Assembly: GCA_963169215.1 (NCBI GenBank) | Contig: CAUJEE010000097.1 | Span: 1-36,890 of the forward strand | Length of the DNA: 36,890 nucleotides | Source of the DNA: Actinomycetota bacterium | Lineage (GTDB): Bacteria > Actinomycetota > Acidimicrobiia > Acidimicrobiales > Ilumatobacteraceae | Direction of reading: 5' to 3' | Shown: positions 30,753-36,890 of the stretch, one piece after another | Numbering within the stretch: position 1 is the first letter of the stretch | How the letters are laid out: each line of letters begins with the position of its first letter | Position numbers and translations under genes: made by a program | The notes under the pieces: model-generated | Told to the model about the DNA's origin: nothing | Databases searched by the model: none | What the model saw: only the letters and a program-made list of their open reading frames with translations

Positions 30753-31991
30753 ATGGCCTACCTCGATCGGCTCGCCGACGACAAGCTGCGACAGTTGCTG
30801 TCCGTCTTTCCGGCAGTGTCCATCGTCGGTCCGCGCGCGAGCGGCAAGACCACCTCAGCGAGCAGACTGGCCGCAGAGGTGGTGCGGCTCGACGAGCCGC
30901 GCGTGGCCAACGTGTTTCGCGCCGACCCCGACACCGCGCTCACCGGCCGGGCAGAACCCGCGCTGCTCGACGAGTGGCAGAACGTGCCCGAGGTGCTCGC
31001 TGCCGTCAAGCGAGCGGTCGACCGCCGCTCGCAGGCTGGTCGCTTCCTGCTCACCGGCTCGGTGAGCGCGGTGCTCGATGCAGCAGCCTGGCCCGGCACT
31101 GGCCGACTGGTGCAGGTACGCATGTTCGGCTTCTCGGTGCGCGAGCGGCTGGGGCTGGTGGCCGATTGTCCCACCCTGCAGGAGATGCTCTCCGGTGTCT
31201 CCTCGTTGCCGAGCGACCGGCCGGATCTCGGTGGCTACATCGATCTCGCGCTGCGTAGCGGGTTCCCCGAGGCCTCCCGAATCGCCGACGATTCAGCGCG
31301 TCGGCGGTGGCTCGACAGCTACCTCTACCAACTCGTCGCGCGCGACGTCGCCGCCGGCCGCGATCCCGAGCGGCTCACCCGCTACCTCCAGGCGTGGGCA
31401 TTGAACTCGGCAGGCTCGCCCGACGACACCACCATTCACGTCGCCGCCGGCATCGATCGCCGCACCCATCTGGCGTATCAGCAACTGCTGGCCAACCTGT
31501 ACGTGATCGAGCAAGTTCCGGCCTGGGCGTCAAACAGGCTCAAGCGTATGGTTCTCGCACCAAAGCGCTACGTGTGTGACCCGGCGCTGATGGCTGCAGC
31601 CGCGCGTTTCGGAAGATCCGACGTGCTCAACGACGCAGACCTACTCGGACGCCTGATCGACACCTTCGCGACGGCAGAGATCCGCGCTCACCTGGAGACC
31701 GAACCCGGCTCACCGCGGCTGGCCCACCTGCGCACCCCGGGCGGGCGGCAGGAGATCGACCTGATCATCGAGTACGACGGAGGGCGTCTGATTGCGATCG
31801 AGATCAAGGCCACCGCCACCCCGACGTTCGAGGACGCACGGCATCTCGCCTGGCTGCGCGATTTGCTCGGTGACAAGTTCGTGGGCGGCACCGTGCTACA
31901 CACCGGACCGGCCGTGATCGCGCTCGGTGACCGCATCTCGGCCGTCCCCATCTGTGCGCTGTGGTCGACACGGCCGCGCTCAGTTGGCTGA
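30753..31991 (+). CDS. AAA ATPase with DUF4143 domain, copy 2
   Basis: A 412-residue paralog of the gene at 14693-15952. ATG 30753 has TAGAGT 6 nt before it (30741-30746): predicted leaderless. Walker A is GPRASGKT (26-33) and Walker B PALLDEWQNVPEVL. The nuclease-like C-terminal core reads GGRQEIDLIIEYDGGRLIAI, then EIKATATPTFED, and the end, VLHTGPAVIALGDRISAVPI, matches copy 1 closely. The middle DUF4143 region is more divergent. It stands alone between DUF2817 and an oppositely oriented secreted protein. Such ATPases occur as strain-specific genes and their role is unsettled. Confidence 0.88.
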   Translation: MAYLDRLADDKLRQLLSVFPAVSIVGPRASGKTTSASRLAAEVVRLDEPRVANVFRADPDTALTGRAEPALLDEWQNVPEVLAAVKRAVDRRSQAGRFLLTGSVSAVLDAAAWPGTGRLVQVRMFGFSVRERLGLVADCPTLQEMLSGVSSLPSDRPDLGGYIDLALRSGFPEASRIADDSARRRWLDSYLYQLVARDVAAGRDPERLTRYLQAWALNSAGSPDDTTIHVAAGIDRRTHLAYQQLLANLYVIEQVPAWASNRLKRMVLAPKRYVCDPALMAAAARFGRSDVLNDADLLGRLIDTFATAEIRAHLETEPGSPRLAHLRTPGGRQEIDLIIEYDGGRLIAIEIKATATPTFEDARHLAWLRDLLGDKFVGGTVLHTGPAVIALGDRISAVPICALWSTRPRSVG

Positions 31992-32034
31992 GGACCCCAC
32001 GCTCGCTGCCGCGCGCGTGGCAGGCCCTGGCGGC

Positions 32035-32754
32035 TCAGCTCGGTGGCTGCTCGGTGAAGTTGCCGCGCACCTTGAGGGGCACGGTCTGCTCGCCGAGGTT
32101 GATCGACCGCGAGCCGACGCTGCCACTGTTGGCCTTCACCAGCAGGTTGCCGGTGGGCGAAGAGGGGAACATGCACTCGATGCGGGCGTCGAGGCGCACC
32201 ACGAGGAAGTCGCCCGGGTCGACACCGGAGACATCGAAGCTGACGCGGGTGATACCCGACTCGAACTTCACCGGATCCTTCGACGGGCTCTCGCCCATCA
32301 CCGTCGCCGCTGCCCCGCTGAGCTGAGCGGTGGCACCGTTGTCGGTGTACTGGCTGTCGCCGGTGTTCAGCAGCAGATGGCTGGAGCGGATCGAGGGCAC
32401 CAGCGCCACGCCGTCCTGCCCGGTGGTGCTGTAATCGAAGTCGACCTCCCACGAGGTGGTGACGGCCGAACCCTCACCCGTGCCCTCGAACTTGAGGATG
32501 TAGCTCACCAACTCGCCGCAGGCGAAGTCGGTGGATTCGAGCTCTTCGCGCACATAGCCGTTGCTGCCATCGCCGTAGAAGCCGCCGCCGGTCCAGTGCG
32601 AGTAGGTGGGGTGGTGCGAGGCCGCGAAGTCGACGCTGTCGACCCCGGTGGCCGCCGGCTGCCCGGCGTGGGTGGTGGCGAAGCCACCAATGGTGGCGAT
32701 AACCGCCACGGCTGCCGCGGAGATGGCCGTTCTGCGAGCGATTCGAGTCGTCAA
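32035..32754 (-). CDS. Secreted protein of unknown function
   Basis: A 239-residue protein, best started at TTG 32754 with GAAAGG 8 nt upstream. The signal peptide is MTTRIARRTAISAAAVAVIA and continues to about residue 30. The mature part is beta-rich: ACGELVSYILKFEGTGEGSA, then TTSWEVDFDYSTTGQDGVAL and DPGDFLVVRLDARIECMFPS, with two Cys likely to form a disulfide. The strand pattern suggests an Ig-like or adhesin-type fold, but no family is recognised. A GGTAAG-N5-CTTACC dyad covers its -10 region, so it is probably controlled by a repressor, perhaps metal-dependent. Confidence 0.75.
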   Translation of the reverse strand: MTTRIARRTAISAAAVAVIATIGGFATTHAGQPAATGVDSVDFAASHHPTYSHWTGGGFYGDGSNGYVREELESTDFACGELVSYILKFEGTGEGSAVTTSWEVDFDYSTTGQDGVALVPSIRSSHLLLNTGDSQYTDNGATAQLSGAAATVMGESPSKDPVKFESGITRVSFDVSGVDPGDFLVVRLDARIECMFPSSPTGNLLVKANSGSVGSRSINLGEQTVPLKVRGNFTEQPPS

Positions 32755-32784
32755 GGTACGCGCCTTTCGTGCACTGTGCGTGAT

Positions 32785-32801
32785 GGTAAGCCCACCTTAC
32801 C
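32785..32801. promoter_or_regulatory. Dyad GGTAAG-N5-CTTACC over the promoter of the secreted-protein gene
   Basis: The perfect 6+5+6 dyad lies 30 bp upstream of TTG 32754 and overlaps TACCAT (-10 form) on the minus strand. Shifted by three bases, it matches the DtxR/IdeR box TWAGGTWAGSCTWACCTWA at about 13 of 19 positions. The rest of the 32755-32951 gap also serves the divergent AMIN-like lipoprotein. Confidence 0.5.
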
Positions 32802-32951
32802 CCACCTGGGGGCGAGCGGGACACAGGGAAACGCTCAAGATGGTCACCGCGTGTGGCTCTGTGGGTCACGGTCGGATGCCGACCGGCCACTTTGCGTGGT
32901 GCCAGCGCGTGGTTGCGGCCGGTGTCCAGGCCGTCTGCGATGATTCCTGCC

Positions 32952-33620
32952 ATGAACAGGCGAACAATTCTCACCGCCCTCGGCTTCGCCGCCCTCGTCG
33001 CTGCCTGCAGCAGTAGCACAGGGTCGGGCGGAGCGACCACCACTCCGGCACCGGCGAGCACATCGACAACCCCTGCCGGCACACCCGCCACCGACACCCC
33101 CACCACGACGGATGCGACCACGGCTGCGACCACTGCCCCCGCGACCGGCCCGACTGGCACCACCTCGCCGTGCCCGCCGGCGGGCGACACCGTCGATGTC
33201 TCGTCGGCCGACCCGCTGCTGATGTCGTCACTGCTCGGGGCCGACATCCGCACCGGCGCCCACCCGTGCTACGAGCGGGTGGTGATCGAACTGATGGGCA
33301 CCGGCACCTTCCCCGGCTGGACGGTGGGCTACGCCACCGATCCGGTGCCGCTCGGCCAGAGCGGAGAGGGCGTGAGCCTGCTCGGCGCGGCCACCATCGA
33401 GGTGCGCTTGGGCGTGTGGATGCAGTCGATGGAGGGCGATGGCTATCAGGGCGACTTCCAGCTGTTCCCCACCAACGTGACACACGTGCGCGAGCTGCGC
33501 CTGACCGACAACTTCGAGGGGATGAGCACGTGGGCGATCGGCCTCGACGAGCAGTACCCGTTCGCCGTGGCCGTGCTGCATGCTCCGGAACGACTGGTGA
33601 TCGACATCTACACTGGCTGA
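32952..33620 (+). CDS. AMIN-like-domain lipoprotein
   Basis: A 222-residue lipoprotein from ATG 32952 (ATG 32940 would add four residues). Lipobox LVAAC gives Cys19. A Thr/Pro/Ala-rich linker extends to about 73. The beta domain (about 78-222) contains HPCYERVVIELMGTGTFPGW, then TVGYATDPVPLGQSGEGVSL, and ends APERLVIDIYTG. The opening 'Y-x-R-V-V-x-E' and closing 'RLVIDI' are typical of AMIN-like domains found in actinobacterial lipoproteins, thought to bind cell-wall polymers. The domain name is my recollection of the pattern. Function unknown. Confidence 0.75.
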   Translation: MNRRTILTALGFAALVAACSSSTGSGGATTTPAPASTSTTPAGTPATDTPTTTDATTAATTAPATGPTGTTSPCPPAGDTVDVSSADPLLMSSLLGADIRTGAHPCYERVVIELMGTGTFPGWTVGYATDPVPLGQSGEGVSLLGAATIEVRLGVWMQSMEGDGYQGDFQLFPTNVTHVRELRLTDNFEGMSTWAIGLDEQYPFAVAVLHAPERLVIDIYTG

Positions 33621-33667
33621 CTCACTAATCTTGATACGCCACGTAGCAGGATCGATTGGCGGGCGGG

Positions 33668-33673
33668 TAGAAT
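33668..33673 (+). promoter_or_regulatory. -10 box of clpB, predicted leaderless
   Basis: TAGAAT ends 6 nt before ATG 33680 and there is no ribosome site between them. A single CTTGAT at 33630-33635 recalls half of the HspR (HAIR) operator, but no matching inverted half is present at the right spacing. Confidence 0.5.
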
Positions 33674-33679
33674 TTTCGT

Positions 33680-36178
33680 ATGGCGTTCGATCCCAAGAAG
33701 TGGACCCTGAAGACCAACGAGGCGTTTGCGGCAGCGATCGAGCAGGCGCGGGCGCTCAACAACCCCGAGCTCACCCCCCACCACCTGCTCGCCGCGCTGA
33801 TGCGACAGGACGACACGGTGGTGCCGGCGGTATTGGCCAAGCTGGGCCTCGCCCCGCTGATGGTGCGCAACAAGGCCGACGAGGCGGTGGCCAAGCTGCC
33901 CAAGGCCTACGGCGGCAGCGAACCGCGCATGAACCGCGAGCTCGACGAGGTGGTGCGCCACGCGGTGCAGTACCAGAAAGACCTGAAGGACGACTTCTTG
34001 TCGGTCGAGCACCTGCTGTTGGCGCTCAACGAGCGCGCCGGTGCGACCGGGCTGGGCGTCGCCACCGAGGAGTTGCTGCAGGCACTGCGTGAGGTGCGCG
34101 GCAGCCACCGGGTGACGAGCCAGAACCCGGAGGAGAGCTTCGCCGCGCTGGAGAAGTACGGCCAAGACCTCACCCAGCGGGCGCGTGACGGCAAGATCGA
34201 CCCGGTCATCGGGCGCGACGACGAAATCCGCCGTGTCATCCAGGTGCTCAGCAGGCGGACGAAGAACAACCCGGTGCTGATCGGCGAGCCGGGGGTGGGC
34301 AAGACGGCCATCGTCGAAGGTCTCGCCCGGCGGATCGCCGACGGCGACGTGCCCGAGAGCCTGAAGGACAAGCGCCTGATCGCGCTCGACATCGCCAGCA
34401 TGCTCGCCGGCGCGAAGTACCGCGGCGAGTTCGAGGAACGGCTGAAGGCGGTGTTGAAGGAGATCACCGACAGCGAGGGCGAGGTGATCACCTTCGTCGA
34501 CGAGCTGCACACCATCGTCGGCGCCGGCGGCGCGGAGGGGGCGATGGACGCGGGCAACATGATCAAACCGATGCTGGCCCGCGGCGAGTTGCGCATGATC
34601 GGCGCCACCACTCTCGACGAGTACCGCAAGTACGTGGAGAAGGATCCCGCCCTCGAGCGCCGCTTCCAGCAGGTGTACGTGGGCGAGCCGAGCGTGGAGG
34701 ACACGATCGGCATCCTGCGCGGCCTGAAGGAGCGCTACGAGGTGCACCACGGCGTGCGCATCCAAGACTCCGCGCTGGTGAGCGCGGCCGTGCTGTCGAA
34801 CCGTTACCTCACCAACCGCTTCCTGCCCGACAAAGCGATCGACCTGGTCGACGAGGCGGCCAGCAAACTACGCATCGAGATCGACTCGGTTCCCACCGAG
34901 ATCGACGTCGTGCAGCGCCGCATCCTGCAACTGGAGATCGAGCAGGTCGCGTTGGCCAAGGAGACCGACGAGGCTTCGCGCGAGCGACTCGACGTGCTGG
35001 TCGACGAGTTGGCCGGGCTCAACGCAGCGGTGCACGAGATGCGCCAGCAATGGGAGAACGAGAAGCAGGCGATCGACGCCATCCGCGCGCTGAAGGAAGA
35101 GCTCGAGCAGTTGCGCACGCAGGTGGAGCGCGAGGCCGATCTCAACGTCGCGGCCGAGATCCGCTACGGCCGCATCCCCGAGCTCGAGCGGCGCATCACC
35201 GAGGCGACCGCCCATCTCGACCAGCTGCAGGTCGGCCAGCGAATGCTGAAAGAGGAGGTCGACGCCGACGACATCGCCGAGGTGGTGAGCAAGTCGACCG
35301 GCGTGCCCGTCAGCCGGCTGATGGAGGGCGAGACGGCCAAGCTGGTGCACCTCGAGGGCCACTTGCACGAGCGGGTGATCGGCCAGGACGATGCGGTCAC
35401 CGCCGTGGCCAATGCCATCCGCCGCTCGCGCGCCGGATTGTCGGATCCCAACCGGCCGATCGGCTCGTTCATGTTCCTCGGCCCCACCGGCGTGGGCAAG
35501 ACCGAATTGGCGCGGGCGGTGGCCGAGTACCTGTTCGACGACGACAAGAGCATGGTGCGCATCGACATGGGCGAGTACATGGAGAAGTTCTCCGTCACCC
35601 GCCTGATCGGCGCTCCCCCCGGCTATGTGGGCTACGACGAGGGCGGCCAGCTCACCGAGGCCGTGCGCCGCCGGCCCTACAGCGTGATCCTGCTCGACGA
35701 GATCGAGAAGGCGCACCCCGACGTGTTCAACGTATTGCTGCAGGTGCTCGACGACGGGCGGCTCACCGACGGCCAGGGACGCACGGTCGACTTCACCAAC
35801 ACCGTGCTGATCATGACCAGCAACCTCCCCGGCGACCCGCTCGGCTTCTTCAAGCCGGAGTTCATCAACCGCGTCGACGAGATCATCCGCTTCCGCTCGC
35901 TCACCGAGGACGACCTGCGGCGCATCGTCACCATCCAGGTCGAACACCTTCGTCGGCGGATGGCTGAGCGGCGGATCACGCTGGTCACCACCGACGCGGC
36001 CCTGGCCTGGCTGGCCCGCGAAGGCTACGACCCGTCGTTCGGGGCCCGCCCGCTGAAGCGGGTGATCCAGCGCGAGATCGCCGACCCGGCCGCGCTGATG
36101 ATCCTCGAGGGCCGCGCCGGCGAGGGCGCCACCATCACCGTCGACGTCGACGGCGACGCGCTGGTGCTCAGGGCGTGA
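33680..36178 (+). CDS. clpB: ClpB disaggregase (AAA+ chaperone)
   Basis: An 832-residue hexameric ATPase that, with DnaK, pulls proteins out of aggregates. The Clp N-domain repeats lie at 1-145. NBD1 has Walker A GEPGVGKT (202-209) and Walker [12 protein letters not shown]. The coiled-coil M-domain (about 400-520, EEQLRTQV-type heptads) distinguishes ClpB from ClpA/C. NBD2 has Walker A GPTGVGKT (601-608), [20 protein letters not shown] and a sensor-2 GARPLKR. The segment after TSNL is short: [19 protein letters not shown] lacks about 25 residues usually found before the 'F-x-PEF-x-NR' motif. All catalytic residues are present. Confidence 0.97.
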   Translation: MAFDPKKWTLKTNEAFAAAIEQARALNNPELTPHHLLAALMRQDDTVVPAVLAKLGLAPLMVRNKADEAVAKLPKAYGGSEPRMNRELDEVVRHAVQYQKDLKDDFLSVEHLLLALNERAGATGLGVATEELLQALREVRGSHRVTSQNPEESFAALEKYGQDLTQRARDGKIDPVIGRDDEIRRVIQVLSRRTKNNPVLIGEPGVGKTAIVEGLARRIADGDVPESLKDKRLIALDIASMLAGAKYRGEFEERLKAVLKEITDSEGEVITFVDELHTIVGAGGAEGAMDAGNMIKPMLARGELRMIGATTLDEYRKYVEKDPALERRFQQVYVGEPSVEDTIGILRGLKERYEVHHGVRIQDSALVSAAVLSNRYLTNRFLPDKAIDLVDEAASKLRIEIDSVPTEIDVVQRRILQLEIEQVALAKETDEASRERLDVLVDELAGLNAAVHEMRQQWENEKQAIDAIRALKEELEQLRTQVEREADLNVAAEIRYGRIPELERRITEATAHLDQLQVGQRMLKEEVDADDIAEVVSKSTGVPVSRLMEGETAKLVHLEGHLHERVIGQDDAVTAVANAIRRSRAGLSDPNRPIGSFMFLGPTGVGKTELARAVAEYLFDDDKSMVRIDMGEYMEKFSVTRLIGAPPGYVGYDEGGQLTEAVRRRPYSVILLDEIEKAHPDVFNVLLQVLDDGRLTDGQGRTVDFTNTVLIMTSNLPGDPLGFFKPEFINRVDEIIRFRSLTEDDLRRIVTIQVEHLRRRMAERRITLVTTDAALAWLAREGYDPSFGARPLKRVIQREIADPAALMILEGRAGEGATITVDVDGDALVLRA

Positions 36179-36184
36179 CGGTGC

Positions 36185-36385
36185 TCAGGTCTGCCGCTTG
36201 ACGTGCACGGCGTGGGCGGTCGACGCAGGGAAGAACACGCTCTCGTGCCCGTCGTCCCATCGCACCCGGTAGTGGGTGCCGTCACCATCGCCAAGCACCT
36301 CCAGCACCTCGCCCTTCCTCGCCGGCTGTCCAAGCATCATGTTGTCGACCACGATCTCGTCGCCGACGACTGCGTGAATATCCAC
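36185..36385 (-). CDS. DUF1918 small protein
   Basis: A 66-residue protein from GTG 36385 with AGGAGG 5 nt upstream. It reads VGDEIVVDNMMLGQPARKGE, then VLEVLGDGDGTHYRVRWDDG and HESVFFPAS, the standard single SH3-like beta domain of DUF1918 in actinobacteria. Function unknown. It is convergent with clpB, 6 nt from its stop. Confidence 0.9.
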   Translation of the reverse strand: MDIHAVVGDEIVVDNMMLGQPARKGEVLEVLGDGDGTHYRVRWDDGHESVFFPASTAHAVHVKRQT

Positions 36386-36485
36386 AACGCCTCCTAGATC
36401 TGCGGGAATGTTCGCACCTGGTTACGTTGTCGCGCCGTCGGCGCATGCCCGCAAGGGATCAACGACCCATCACGGGCACGGGAAT

Positions 36486-36501
36486 ACCGCCGAGGGGCGG
36501 T
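36486..36501 (-). terminator. Short hairpin after the surface-protein gene
   Basis: ACCGCC and GGCGGT pair across a 4-nt loop, 6 nt past the stop of the minus-strand gene. The following minus-strand sequence (TATTCCC) is only weakly T-rich, so efficient termination is uncertain. Confidence 0.35.
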
Positions 36502-36506
36502 GCACC

Positions 36507-36890
36507 TCAGACCACGCGGCGACGGGACGCCAGCAGCGTCGCGTAGCCCATCAGCATGAGACCCATGGCAATCATCGCGGTAGCCGTCGTAGTCGCGCCG
36601 GCTGCCGGGATCTGGTCGTCGTCGTCGCCGTCCGGGTCGTTCGAACGTGAATCCGACTCACCGGTGGAGGACGGGCCCTGAGAGTCGGATTCGCTCGTCG
36701 AGGTCGCCTCAGACGTAGTCGTCACCTCGCTCGTCGAGGTCGCCTCAGACGTAGTCGTCACCTCGCTCGTCGAGGTCGCCTCAGACGTAGTCGTCACCTC
36801 GCTGGTCGTCGTCGCCTCAGACGTAGTCGTCACCTCGCTGGTCGTCGTCGCCTCGCTCGTGGTCGTCGCCTCGCTGGTCGTCGTCGCCTC
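36507..36890 (-). CDS. Ser/Thr-repeat surface protein with sortase-type anchor, 3' part only
   Basis: The open frame enters from the right edge and ends at 36507, so only the last 127 codons are seen. The N-terminal visible part is a low-complexity repeat of about six residues (SEVTTT, SEATST). A Ser/Asp-rich spacer (SDSRSNDPDGDDDDQ) follows. The C-terminus is IPAAG, then a hydrophobic helix (ATAMIAMGLMLMGYATLLA) and SRRRVV. This is the layout of a sortase substrate with a variant LPXTG motif, covalently fixed to the cell wall and displaying a stalk. The repeats suggest a heavily glycosylated stalk. The N-terminal functional domain is outside the window. Confidence 0.75.
   Translation of the reverse strand, partial: EATTTSEATTTSEATTTSEVTTTSEATTTSEVTTTSEATSTSEVTTTSEATSTSEVTTTSEATSTSESDSQGPSSTGESDSRSNDPDGDDDDQIPAAGATTTATAMIAMGLMLMGYATLLASRRRVV
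36691..36890. repeat. 18/36-bp tandem repeats coding for a Thr/Ser stalk
   Basis: Units of 18 bp such as GTCACCTCGCTCGTCGAG and GTCGCCTCAGACGTAGTC alternate to give 36-bp composite repeats, some copies identical at the DNA level. The array continues past the window edge. Near-identity at synonymous sites suggests recent expansion and likely length variation between strains. Confidence 0.8.

Noticed and set aside
33630-33655. HspR/HAIR operator before clpB
   Set aside because: CTTGAT is present once, but no properly spaced inverted half follows.
36691-36890. CRISPR array at the right edge
   Set aside because: The repeats are contiguous 18/36-bp coding repeats without spacers and stay in frame in a Thr/Ser-rich protein.

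Overview
This is a high-GC, gene-dense bacterial window that reads as an actinobacterium. The class Acidimicrobiia is my best inference, not a proof. The signs are an actinobacterial-type Tad (Flp) pilus locus, Thr/Pro-rich lipoproteins, a DUF1918 protein, sortase-type C-termini, many GTG starts and many 4-nt start/stop overlaps. At least eight genes have a TANNNT box only 6-7 nt before the start codon, which points to common leaderless transcription.

Layout. Positions 1-5654 (minus strand) hold a compact tad operon: prepilin peptidase, SAF/CpaB-like, CpaE-like ATPase, TadA, TadB, TadC, a small pilin-like protein and the start of a TadE-like protein. Positions 5777-9003 hold a likely remnant of a cell-wall anchor domain, a two-helix membrane protein, divergent lipoproteins (one cupredoxin-like), tRNA-Ser(GCU) and a Fic protein. 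Positions 9004-11254 hold two paralogous LysM/lysozyme-fold proteins.

At 11305-11377 lies tRNA-Arg(ACG), the target of a roughly 3-kb integrative element (11336-14380). The element is bounded by 85-bp direct repeats that begin at the first base of the anticodon loop. It carries a tyrosine integrase, an XRE regulator coupled to a broken GNAT acetyltransferase gene, and a parDE toxin-antitoxin pair. To its right are three 23-bp tandem repeats and an AAA/DUF4143 ATPase.

Positions 16066-22845 hold two paralogous regulators with an excisionase-like HTH, a GAF-like domain and a PAS-like region. One is intact. The other is split by a single in-frame TAG and overlaps a gene for a stand-alone cobalamin-binding-fold protein, and a perfect dyad sits over its promoter. 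Between the paralogs are an MFS exporter, an AraC regulator and a thioredoxin-like lipoprotein. This HTH-GAF plus separate B12-binding protein arrangement is the best candidate here for an undescribed sensory system.

Positions 22924-30586 hold a YhdH/AcuI-type reductase with a divergent MarR regulator and an SDR lacking its catalytic Tyr and Ser. They are followed by a tightly coupled operon (secreted acidic protein, membrane-anchored Pro-rich protein, ApbE flavin transferase, ferric-reductase-like cytochrome) that looks like an extracytoplasmic electron-transfer unit. An acyl-CoA dehydrogenase and a DUF2817 peptidase come next. Positions 30753-36890 hold a second AAA/DUF4143 ATPase, a secreted protein behind a GGTAAG-N5-CTTACC dyad, an AMIN-like lipoprotein, ClpB, DUF1918 and the 3' end of a Ser/Thr-repeat surface protein with an IPAAG anchor.
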